From Wuchereria bancrofti (taxonomy: Eukaryota; Nematoda; Chromadorea; Rhabditida; Onchocercidae): a stretch of DNA of 64,000 bases. A model generated the notes under the pieces. It had not been told where the DNA came from. It did no database searches and was given only the letters and a program-made list of their open reading frames with translations. The translations under genes and the position numbers were made by a program. The DNA is taken from positions 248,001 to 312,000 of the forward strand of contig SSBO01000010.1 in assembly GCA_005281725.1 (NCBI GenBank), in the 5' to 3' direction. Of the stretch, positions 51,901 to 61,759 are shown piece by piece. How positions within the stretch are numbered: the first letter of the stretch is position 1; the number at the start of each line of letters is the position of its first letter.

Positions 51901-54900
51901 TTATTTTTAGAATATAACTATTTTTATTTTTTTTAACTATTTTTATTTTTTTTGCTATTTTTAGAAATCAGATTTTATTTTGGTATGTTTTTGAGATTTG
52001 GAAGCGTTTTATAAATTGATAGTTTTTTTTTACTTCAAATTTTGTTTTTAAATTTATGAAAATTAGCAGAAAGTTCCGTTGACAATGGCTGACTCAACGG
52101 TACTGAAAGCATCGGATGACTCAGCGAAGCAAAGTGCTGTCCATCTTGCGAGCACCAATCTTCTGACTGAATCTGATGCGGAAATTGTTGTATGCTTTTT
52201 TTCATAAATAGTCTAATTTAAAAACTAGTGGTCTGAAAGCTTTAGTGTAGTGTGATAGTGAGGAAAAAGAGATGGAAGAAGGGAGAGTGAGAAGAGAGCA
52301 GCGGAAAAGTGGTGAAGAGATGCGTGAAAAAGGAAAGAGGAGAATGAAAAATTGCACCCAAAAAAAAAAAAAAAAAGCTTGTGTTTGTATACTTTAAAAA
52401 TCTGTACCGTATGTTTTTCATGCTAATTGATTTAGCTGAATCGTTTACCGGAAGAAGCTTCAGTTTCGGAAACATCACCACATCCTTCTTTTGCCAGTGA
52501 GCTTGTATCGAGTACAGTATTTCTTAGCGGTGTTACTGCAGAGGTTAGCATTTTAACATGATTAGTTTTTTTTTTTTTAGTATATATGTATATTTTATAA
52601 ATTCTCAATGGTCTAAAAAGCAAGAAACTAAACTATACATTATTGAAGAAAAATGAAAATTTATCAATTATAGGAAAAATTATCTGAAGCTAATTCAAAT
52701 TTGAAACGACATAGACTAATGTCGGATAACCGTTCAGTGGTTGTAGATCTTTCAGAGAATTCAACAAATACACCATTTATCGTCTGTGCATCTCCTGAAA
52801 GTGGTATACATAAAGTTGTTTTTGTCTATATTTTATTTCCATAACAATATATTCATAACGACTATTTTTAGGATTCATTTATGAATAAATCAATTGAATT
52901 ATTACTGAAAATAATAATCATATACTGCTATGCACTACTTATTTTATTTTGTAGCTGCTATCATTACAAAAGAAGAAGTTGTAGCTGATCATGCTTCGGT
53001 AGTACTGGATGAAGTATCTGGAACTAAACAGATTGATGTTGGAAAAACGGCAAATTATGAAAACGACCAACAATCATCCAATAAAAGAGCTGGTATGTTT
53101 GTTTATGCAAGTGGAAAAGATGTTACCATAGATCGGATTTTGTTTTGAAATATGCCGTATAATGTACTTTATATGTTTACCATTATTTTTTAGATGGAAA
53201 TGATAACAGGTTGACAGTTTTAGAAGTAACAGAAGTTGCAGAAGAAAAAGAACAACATCCGGTTAGTTTTTGAATGTCTCTTTTTCCTGAAAACAATTAA
53301 AATGATTTATTCTCATGCCCATATTTTTGATGCTTCTTCTATATGATAGTAACAATAGAATTTTGAGTTTATTGGGCATCGAATTCGATGAAAAAGTAGT
53401 CCTAATTACATTTCCCTTGAAACAGTGTAACATGGCTTCCACTAATCAGCCATGCCTAATAGTCCTACTTGAAGGCTATTGTTAACAGAAGATTTTGAAT
53501 TAGATAATATTTATGTTATCTCGATTTTTGTTTTTTTTTTTGAAAATATTGGTATTTTCCCTTGCAGGATGAAAGTGAAAGGCAAACGAAATTGATGGAT
53601 TTGACAAAAAGTGATGAAATAGATTTAAAAAAGGATAGTGACAACAAGCTAATGGAAACTAGTGTAGTGCAGCAAATTTGTAAGTTTATATTCGTTCTTT
53701 TCGATACAGTTATGATAGAAAGCTCTTATTTTTTATAATTCGGAATGCTTTCAGGTTTTAATTAAATTAATTATGCTCGTATTTGAATGTTAATTGATCT
53801 ATTTCTCCTTTTTTTCAGTACCTACTGATGATCTGATTCAAAAAATAACTTCTTCATCTAAAGAAATCTCGTTCGAATTAGAAGCTGCAGTTGAAGATGT
53901 AGCTTTAAAGGAATGTGATGATGACGGTAAGCTATCATGATAAACGGTTGAAAGATAGGCATCAACTTTTGTAGTGGTTAATTTTAAAACTTGATTCTGA
54001 TATCCTGAAGAATTTTAGAAATTGCTTGGTCATATAAATTAACAAGTTCATTTATTCTTATTCTTTTCCTTTTTCTTATTCTTTTCATGCTTAAAAGAAT
54101 ATGCATATTTCGAACTTGTGTTCTTTTTGAATTCATAGTTTTCGAAATGGCATTTCATTTCACCACTTCATCTTGTGAATATTGCTTTTTTTCATTACGT
54201 GTTCTGAAGTTTATTTTAATAATTTGGGAATTCTGCTAAAGAAATCAAACAAATCATGAGTGAAAGGAGTCAGTTGGCAGGAAAGTCTAGTGTTCTCTTG
54301 TAAATGGTGTAGTTTGAAAAATAATGCACAGAAAAAATTTTTAGCTTGGCATCCACCAATGTCTTTGGGACTTAAACAGCGTGGTCGTGGAGTGAAAAAG
54401 AAGAAAGTTGGTAGAAATGCGTCGAATACATTGATTGAACGTAAAGGTATAGGAAAAGGAGGGTACAAACAAATAAATACTGAAGAGCGAAGTAAAGAAA
54501 GTGAGGAATGTTCATCGAGCGATGATGAAAGTATGTTTTTTTGTGTGCTTGCTTGTTTGACGTTATAAAATTGGTAAAAGATTAATTTTTCGCAAATTTT
54601 GAGGATGAATAAAGATTTTTGCTTTGGAAGAAGTACTGAGAATGTATCCTCAGTGTAGATTTGAAATAGTCTTTCAAATTCATATAGACAATGTTATTTT
54701 GTATTTTGTACTCAGCGTTGATTGTATTTATATGGTTTATTTTGTAGGTCTGCCAAATGTAAGGGATAGCTGGCATGCTTTGAAAGTACGTATGCAACAA
54801 AAAGTGGAATTAGAAGGAGCTATGGCATATGCTGAAAAGGAACTAAATTTAGAACCAATCGGTATGTCTAAATTTTTTTGTTAATGGAACTTTTTTATAT

Positions 54901-55602
54901 TTGCGTTAGTTTCCACATTTATTAATGTATTATTGTATAGTTATTGCTGAAGTCACTGCTACAAGGATTAAATGTAATTTTTAACCGATCATCCTGAAAA
55001 TTAACCCATATGAGCTCCAAAAACATGGAATATAGGATCTGAAATTCAAAAGTGTAGAATTTTATTTCAGACGAAAATTTAACTGGGGAAGCGCTAATAA
55101 ATAGTTATCAGGAACGCTTGCAAGAGCTCAGAGATATATATCATAATGTACGTGCTGACCAGGCGCGTCTAGATCGTCGTTGGCGGAAAACACTTGAAAA
55201 AAGAAGTAATGCATTGTTTTTGTTTTTAACAGAATGGCAAATTTCCTAAATAGTGGGATTTTTTTGGTTCCTTTCTATTCCAAATTACAGAAAGGCATTT
55301 CAAAAAATACTGATCCGGAATTCATGCAATTATAGTTATATGTTCTATTAAAACACTATTTAACAAATCTTAAAGTTGCTCTAACTGAGAAATACCGCGA
55401 AAAGCACAATCGGAGAACCCATTCCTACACTATGAGATATGGAAAAGTTTTTTTTTTGTCACAGCTACACTTTTTACTTAATCTTTCAATATGTTGTTTC
55501 TATCATATACTTTCTTTTTTTTTTTAAGAACAACGCGACAAGGAACACAAGAAAAAAGATGAACCATTCGTACAGTCACCTTTAGGTGATAATATTATGT
55601 AA
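42948..55602 (+). CDS. arid4: ARID4 (RBBP1-like) chromatin protein
   Basis: Thirty-two exons join in phase, 1631 residues: 42948-42953, 43165-43272, 43579-43735, 43910-44072, 45913-46816, 46970-47136, 47462-47571, 47659-47803, 47903-48009, 48234-48426, 48503-48629, 48704-48897, 49220-49444, 49596-49656, 49776-49890, 50098-50296, 50490-50621, 50842-51034, 51187-51329, 51466-51519, 51780-51879, 52070-52189, 52436-52543, 52674-52803, 52955-53092, 53194-53261, 53568-53679, 53819-53926, 54345-54530, 54748-54861, 55071-55205, 55529-55602. Order is as in ARID4A/B: N-terminal Tudor (FLSVGTEVSAKFKGAFCEAK; FNDGDERQLRRTQVC), RBB1NT-like region (about 447-560), ARID (about 606-725; FHEERGTPINRAPILGGKD), chromo-barrel (about 995-1100; VHYLGWNSRYDEWV), basic coiled C-terminus. 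Vertebrate ARID4 recruits Rb and Sin3-HDAC in the nucleus. Longer than human forms (about 1260-1310) mainly because of an acidic insert. No LxCxE Rb motif found. The two-codon first exon is an inference. Confidence 0.93.
43165..44072 (+). other. ARID4 N-terminal Tudor region (three exons)
   Basis: Residues 3 to about 144. VGTEVSAKFKGAFCEAKVK, then GSLEVNQQVEIVRG and VFNDGDERQLRRTQVCIKG, match the start of vertebrate ARID4 in order and spacing. This identifies the family and places the start near 43165. Confidence 0.88.
45913..46816 (+). other. ARID4 acidic low-complexity insert (single 904-nt exon)
   Basis: Residues about 145-446, far larger than any other exon and preceded by a 1.84-kb intron (44073-45912), the longest of the gene. 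It starts with a poly-Gln run (SKQQQQQS), has a basic middle (TLRTRRLTSKSVPRRLRNTR; TRKKRYAAAVAADALKRIK), and then a (GAT)n-encoded Asp/Asn tract at about 46490-46600. The GAT array produces long shadow frames on the opposite strand (His/Tyr, Ile and Ser repeats). Confidence 0.85.
47903..48629 (+). other. ARID DNA-binding domain of ARID4
   Basis: Three exons encode QFTAQLYKFHEERG, then GTPINRAPILGGKDIDMFRL and YNVVQRYGGKKRVTENNQWK, then LILRKMHLEG and AYSRYLDHFNSFYRNL. The order and key residues (GTPI, PILGGKD, LYNVV, GG, W, YLDHF) are those of the ARID fold, a helix-turn-helix DNA-binding domain. Confidence 0.93.
50490..51034 (+). other. chromo-barrel domain of ARID4
   Basis: Two exons encode YMGQNVKAYHHGQWYDARVI at the start and REMTCCVHYLGWNSRYDEWV at the end, the typical strand arrangement of an MSL3/MRG-type chromo-barrel. 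A charged insert of about 45 residues separates the first strands from the rest. A donor at 50297 (GTATGT) rather than 50295 is needed to keep the frame from the previous exon. Confidence 0.82.
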
Positions 55603-55709
55603 TGATCCTTACTGTAATATATATATATATTGCTTTTGCATTTCGTACATGTAATTACTGTATAGTTGTTTCTCACATTGCGTATTTTGAATACTCTTTA
55701 TGCCAAGTT

Positions 55710-57425
55710 TTATGATACCTGTAGTATGAAATTAACTAATTGTTGATTCATGTCAGCAAAAAGCCAATAAAAACGATGAATGAATTCAAGTATCACAACA
55801 TCTTCGGCTTTTTTGTCTCTAAGGAAACTTTTCGAAAGAGAAAGACGATTGATTTCTGTTGCTTTAGTTTTTTCGTTTCTCATAAGATCAATACAAACGG
55901 CTGCTTTTGCTTCGGATAACTGAAAAAAGAAGGTATACGATGATTACGCTTCAAGAAATAAATTGGTATGTGTTAAGACAAATGGATTCGGAAAAACTAC
56001 TTTTGTAAAAGTTAAGAGATTATGGTTAAGGACGAAGAAGCATACTTTCTCTTTATTACAAAGATTTTGAAGTTCAGCTTTCATTTGCTGCAAATCATAA
56101 GAATCGAAACATTTAGCCTTGGATGGTAGTGAATTTTCCAAGATGTAAATGGCACGACACAATGATCCAATTCGAAGATTTACGCAAGAAACCTAAAATT
56201 AATGCCATTTCTACACTAATCTCCGATCACTCTAAACAGTCGCCGTCTTGTTATATAATTTTACGAAATTAATTAGAAAAGAGTACAGGTGAATTTTTTG
56301 AAATTGAAATCCAAAATTCTGGTAAATCGACACTGGCACATAATAAAATTGCATTCCGTAAATAATCACTGGTATTTGTTCCAGTTGCTAAATACACCTG
56401 AAATATCATTGGTAAAGTATGTCTTTTTCTGTCTCTGATAGTATTGCAAATTTCATGGTTTTCCAAATATTAATTTCGATAATGAAAAGAAAAAAATAAA
56501 ATAATGAAAGCACAACAAAAAGAAACAAACTTCCAGACTTTCTGTCCAATACTGTAACTGTTCGTCGTATGTTGACACTAATGCATGCAGTTTTTGCAGC
56601 AAGAAAAGTAATTGAGGGGCATTTATTGGAGCAATCTAGAATGATTCTACTACTTACTATACAAACAAGCACCAAACAATAAAAAGCTATCAGATTCATC
56701 AGGCGAATATGAAAAACTTACTTTTAAGCCACAACGAATAATAGAATCGATTAAAGCAAAAATAGAGTTGCTATTACCATTTTTTGGTTCATTTTCCAAC
56801 AAATAAAAGTATAACTGAAAAGATGGAATTTCTGAATTTTGTCTCTTCACTTAATGTAATAAGTTCAAAGAGCATCAAATGAATAATAATCGTTTGGATA
56901 AAAATCGTAAATAGTTTCATCATTCTATATTGCTCAAGAAATTAGTCATAAAAATTCTTCAATAAACATGGAAAAAAAAGTGCAATTTGTTTCTGTAATT
57001 TGATATTTGATAAAAATAATATTACATTCATTGAGGTGATGTAATCACCCTGAAGATAAGCGAAGGCAGCTTGATTCTGCACAATTTCACGTGTTCTATT
57101 ATCATTGTTATTCTTAAGGAACTGAAATTAAGAAAGCTAAATATATACGAAAAAAAAGATTAAATGAAGAAAAAAAAACAAAAGTTATATGATAAAAAAA
57201 TTTGAAACTAACTAAATTATCATCAAGGAACCATCTAGGTGATCGGTCTAAAGGCACATATACATATGGATCGATATGATTCATATGAGAACGGTCATTA
57301 ACATCACAATCATCCGAATCAACAATAAATTCAGCAAACAATTCGGAAAGCATTGCTTCTTTTTTTTTCAACAGATTCGAATGTTTCTCACAAATAATTA
57401 ATTCTGATTCTGAAAAATTAAACAT
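55710..57425 (-). CDS. TPR-like protein, possibly related to C8orf76
   Basis: Seven exons, all in phase 0: 57425-57213, 57121-57026, 56814-56722, 56635-56531, 56397-56287, 56192-56046 and 55919-55710, giving 324 residues. It is largely helical: AAFAYLQGDYITSMNLYFYL, then IAPINAPQLLFLLQKLHAL, YLRNAILLCASVDLPEFWIS and SLCRAIYILENSLP, with spacing like TPR helices. The stretch RSPRWFLDDNLVSFL before the first repeat-like helix recalls the human protein C8orf76, also of unclear role; this match is from memory of the general pattern and weak. An acceptor-like TTTTTCAG lies just inside the proposed first exon (about 57410), so the true start may be the Met of MLSELFAEFIVD. It follows the cysteine-rich gene by 119 bases on the same strand. 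Confidence 0.7.
55766..55771 (+). terminator. possible ARID4 polyadenylation signal
   Basis: AATAAA lies 164 bases after the ARID4 stop. It falls inside the last coding exon of the convergent minus-strand gene, implying overlapping transcripts. Confidence 0.5.
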
Positions 57426-57544
57426 GAAATTATTGCAAATTTAAGGAAGATGAAAATATTTTGAATGTGATAGTAATCGAAACATTCTAATTAAGAAGTA
57501 AGCTGGAATAAAATTATTATTAAAATATTAACATTAATAACCGT

Positions 57545-58202
57545 TTAATCCGACGTTTTTCCAGAAGGTTTCATCTTATCCTTCATGTAGGTTTGCATGC
57601 AATTTCTAAATTTCTGCAACTGTAAAACAAAAAAAAAATTAGTTAATCTCAAGTCGAAATTCTCTTTTTTCTTTTCAATGGAAGTTAAAGTGTAACAAAT
57701 AAATATGAGTGATATTGATGTAAAGTGAGAAATTGATATCAATGTGCAAATGATATTTGATAATTACTAGTCAAATGAAGTTGACTAAATGATGCTAACT
57801 TATGCTAATGAATTAATTACCTTTAATAAATAGTATTCATTATTAAACTTTAATAATTAATTACTATTAACCGACAATAACTGTCACTAATTAAGTACTA
57901 CCGTTATGATAGAATAATTACCGACGTTAAGCAATGCTAACGTCAAGTAAAGTTGAGAAGGGAACGTTTGGAAAAAAAGTGTAATATTTAAAATAAAATG
58001 TTAGATTAAGCGAAAAGGATAAAACTCTGAATTGATAATAATGATAAAAGATAAAATAGGATGTTACCTCTTCTTTACACTCTCGCCAATCTTTTGTATG
58101 ACTGATACAATCAGCACATGTTAAATGCTCTTCCCAACATCCGGTTTTCCGAATTGCACGTTCAAAATAATCGTATTCCTCTCCCGGTTGTTCTTTTTCC
58201 AT
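57545..58202 (-). CDS. small cysteine-rich protein, DUF3128/PANTS-like
   Basis: Two exons, 58202-58068 and 57619-57545, give 69 residues. It contains KTGCWEEHLTCADC, then HTKDWRECKEELQKFRNCMQ. The five cysteines are spaced C-x6-C-x2-C-x9-C-x9-C, and the DWR.C..E...F..CM pattern is like the DUF3128 family (human C22orf39/PANTS) and, more loosely, CX9C proteins of the mitochondrial intermembrane space. The start was chosen at the ATG seven bases after the acceptor-like TTTGTATAAG, a good place for spliced-leader addition. No signal peptide or membrane segment. Divergent from the PHF10-like gene, with a minisatellite in between. The cellular role cannot be settled from the sequence. Confidence 0.72.
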
Positions 58203-58350
58203 CCAAATCTTATACAAAAAAAAAAAAAAAAAAAAGGAACCAAAAGCCCCAAAAGCTACCAAACGTTTGTTAGTCGGAAATCAATTTGCACAGTGGGTAT
58301 GCTTAAAAGAAAAGGTATGATTGAAACTGTTGAAAACCGGTGACTTGCTA

Positions 58351-58580
58351 GTACCTCCGGTGTGATTCCCTGCATATGACGTCCGGCATGATTCCATGTG
58401 CGTGACGTCCGGTATCTGTACATCTGACGTCCAGTATGATTCTGTATATGTGACGTCCGGTATGATTCTGTGCATATGACGTCCCGTATGATTCTATGCA
58501 TGTGGCGTCCGGTATGATTCTGTACATGTGACGTCCGGTATGATTCTGTACATGTGACGTCCGGTGTGATTCTAGATGTG
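58351..58580 (+). repeat. about 26-bp minisatellite with TGACGTCC core, in a divergent promoter
   Basis: About nine units of TGACGTCCGGTATGATTCTG plus TACATG-type sequence. TGACGTCC is intact in seven units and appears as TGGCGTCC in one. TGACGTC is the core of the CREB/ATF-type site. The array is much GC-richer than its surroundings and lies between the divergent starts at 58202 and 58777. Confidence 0.9.
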
Positions 58581-58764
58581 TGGTTTTGTTGCAGTAAATT
58601 TCATTCCGATCATATATGTTTCAAATACTAATAATTTTAACTGAGGGCAAATTAAATTTCATTGAGAAGTTAGAAATTTATTTGTAAATTGTAAATCATT
58701 TTTTTTTTTTCAGTTACAGCGTCAACATTTTGCAGTATTTTTACTTCATTTAATGTTTCATAAA

Positions 58765-58774
58765 TTGATTTTAG
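58765..58774 (+). promoter_or_regulatory. probable spliced-leader acceptor for the PHF10-like gene
   Basis: TTGATTTTAG ends two bases before the ATG at 58777. A second acceptor-like TTTTTCAG ends at about 58713, which would place an upstream in-frame ATG (58753) in the transcript; the nearer one is preferred. Confidence 0.5.
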
Positions 58775-58776
58775 TG

Positions 58777-61759
58777 ATGGATATTGTGTTAGGTGGAGAT
58801 GAATCGTCTAGTTCAAAGCTAAGCGAAGCACCAACATCAATACTTACCTCAACGACAGTTGTTGATGAAATCAGTAATGAGTCAACAAAATTATCTTTGC
58901 CAATTCCGGATTCGGAATCAATTCCTGCTGAAGGAACACCAAAAACTGGTAATTCTAGCCATTTGTTTTGATTAGCTTTATGCATTCACTAATGAATTTG
59001 ATTGATTTTAATCAAGCATCGATGTTTCAAGAACTTTCCAGTGAATATTTGTGATAGTTACTTTTTAACGATTTCTTTCTAGCTGAGCCAGTTATGGATA
59101 TTCAACATATTTTTGCAAAGATTTTTAATAAAGTACTCGGATTTTTTTGCTATATTGCAAAATGGTAGTAATCATTAACTTATGCCATGTATCTTCACTC
59201 AGCTTACTGTAAATTCTTTCCCTTCATATTTCGATACGACAAATATATTGTAGGTGGCAAAGAAGGTCGCATGGTTAAGAGTTCGTCAACTCGTGTCATT
59301 ACAGCGGATACAACACATATGCATATTGAACCGAGCCATATTATCGAATACGAATGGCCACCGAAATCAGGAGAACGTTATTTCATCCAGGTAAGTCCTA
59401 ATCCGATTTTACGTCATTTTAAATGACATTGCTGTTTGCAGCATAAATTTACCGTTATGCTATTTATTAATATTTTTTTGGTTTTGTCATTTTATATTAC
59501 ACTGTTAATTCCATAAGGATTTGTTGCCAATTTAGGTTTTTTCAAAAATTTTGTGTCATATTGCAATTTCTTACCGAAATTAATCGTAGTTCTTTTCGTA
59601 TAGTTTTGTACTTTCTGTGTCACTTTACGTGATGTTTTTTTAATATTTCTTTTTGTATTTTCCTGTCATTGCAATAGTTTGGCTGTTTTCATTAAAATAA
59701 CATGTTTAGTCTATGCTGAAATCAATACTATCGCTTGGTATACCACTCTTTTTTTTTCAACTTCAGTCCATGCTTTTTTTCTTTGCACTGTGGTAAACTC
59801 ATGACTAAAGTTATAGTAGAGATCGGAAATAATGTATATTTGTTTTGTTTCTATTTTGATACTTAAACTTTCGTAGTAATGACTATAAGTCATTTCGCGC
59901 TTCGGATTAATTGAACCTATCACTGCTATGTTGCATGGAATCTCTGTGGGAATATCACACATTATAGCTATGTTTCACTTCATTGCAGTTCATTGTCTCA
60001 TAATATTTCATTCAGGAACAAATTGCGGAGCTGCTGGACGTAAAATCATTTAAAAGAAAGTATCCTGAATTAAGCCGCCACACCATTGAAATCAACGAGA
60101 GAGAATATTTGTTGGCTAATTATAAACTCGCTACAGCTATAAATGAACATCGTAAGTTTTAAATCTAGTATTTTTCTTATTAGCAATTTGCATGTATATT
60201 ATTTATGTCGTATCGTTTTTTTTTTGTAATATACTTTTATTTTTGCTGTTTTATGGTATTTTTTCTTATCTTTACTGACTAAGGGAAAATGTTAGATGAT
60301 CTCCTTCTAAATTCAATATAGCAGTTGTTATTAGAATTATGAGCGGTTATTCAGTGAAAAAATTTTGGCTTTACCAACTCTTTCTTAATTATTGTAGGAA
60401 CTTTTGTAAGTACTGTCCAAATCTAGGTGATATGCATGGTGAATACATATTATATTTCCAGAAATGCATGGTCTGACAGCCTTAAGAGCAATCGAGATTC
60501 ATGAATTAATGGCTTCAGATTATCCAGCCATATATTCGGTAAGTCATGTACCAGATTTTTCTATATAACCAATGTTTAATAATATGTTTCAGCAAGCATT
60601 TTTTCTGTCGATTGTTGTAAATTTTCTTACTTCGATTGTTATAAATCTTCTTACTTCTTTAGGAATACCAGAGAGCGGCAGCTGATAAAGTGAAATTGCA
60701 AATGGCAGAAGAACAGAAGCGGCTAGATGCTGTATGTTTGATTGTTATTTTAGTTAGATATTTAGAGAAGAAGGGGTTTTTTTATTTCGAGTAAGATTTA
60801 TGCATTTAATATTCTAGATAAAACTGGATACAAAGAAGATGGATGAGCTGAGGAAGAGTGCCATAAGGAGCGCTTTTGAATTTAACTCTGAAATGAATGC
60901 AATTAAACGAACCGAACGGCGCTATTTCTGGGATTTGCAAACTTCGGTATGTTATATAATTTTAGGAGTGGGAAGTTCAGTTGTCACATGTGTACAAAAA
61001 TAAGCAGTACTTCTATTTTTAGATCATTCAGTCTTCAAAAAATCGATGGAAACGGATGCCTCCAGAATATACACGGCCAGGACCCTATCCTGCTGCACTT
61101 ATTCATGGCCAATATCAGCATTTCTATAAAAAGTATATATATTTCTTTGATTTTTACATGAGTTCATAATTTCCGAATATCATTTTATTGTTTCAGTAAT
61201 GCCTTTGAGTTTCAACAAACTGAATTTTGTTCATGTTATATTGCAAATTTAAGATTTACACCAAAGGAATTACGTCGATTGCCGTTATCTACGGTACTGG
61301 ATTATGATTATCTTCTGCCTCCTAAACGACCTGTTTCACCATTGCCTGTGATTGTTCATGAGGAGGAAGTAACAACGACAACAAATGCTGACAGTAATGA
61401 TGCTGGTCAGCATGATAATCATCTCGAAATACCACCTCCAGTTTTATTACCTTCTAATTATAATGATGATATCAAAACGGCGTTAAATAAAGTGGATTCT
61501 CAGGTCAGTGTGTTTTATTATATGAGATACTGATGCATTTCTACTGTTCATTTCTAAATTTTTATATAGAATTATAGCAAATGATAAGATGATATCTTTG
61601 ATCATTCCTTATCTATATATCTGCGATTTCATTTGCTTCTTCGAAAAAAAGAAAAGAAATGAATTAACATATTCTCTTCTTTCTGCTTTCACATTTCCTC
61701 ATTATTAACAGAGATTTCCCATCCAGTCATCTGATATTAACGTGTCATCAATTTGTTGA
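58777..61759 (+). CDS. phf10: PHF10/SAYP-like SWI/SNF (PBAF) subunit without PHD fingers
   Basis: Nine exons join in phase: 58777-58948, 59254-59390, 60016-60151, 60462-60538, 60663-60731, 60818-60946, 61023-61132, 61197-61503 and 61712-61759, giving 394 residues. The SAY region is clear: IEYEWPPKSGERYFIQEQIA, then ELLDVKSFKRKYPELSRHTI, GLTALRAIEIHELM, FEFNSEMNAIKRTERR, WDLQTSIIQ and PAALIHGQYQHFYK, in the same order as in PHF10. Vertebrate PHF10 (BAF45A) is a nuclear subunit of the PBAF remodeller. Here the protein ends about 65 residues after the SAY region with a short tail (RFPIQSSDINVSSIC) and has no PHD zinc fingers, like the short PHF10 isoforms. An exon-like stretch at 59083-59132 would break the frame and is left out. 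Confidence 0.93.

Noticed and set aside
58256..58501. Minus-strand frames across the TGACGTC minisatellite (HRIIRDV-type repeats)
   Set aside because: Repeat translation in a promoter region; the ATG at 58202 with an acceptor just before it explains the gene better.
59083..59132. Exon-like stretch (AEPVMDIQHIFAKIFNK) in the PHF10-like gene
   Set aside because: It has AG and GT ends, but its 50 nt would shift the phase against the next exon, while direct joining of 58948 to 59254 is in phase.
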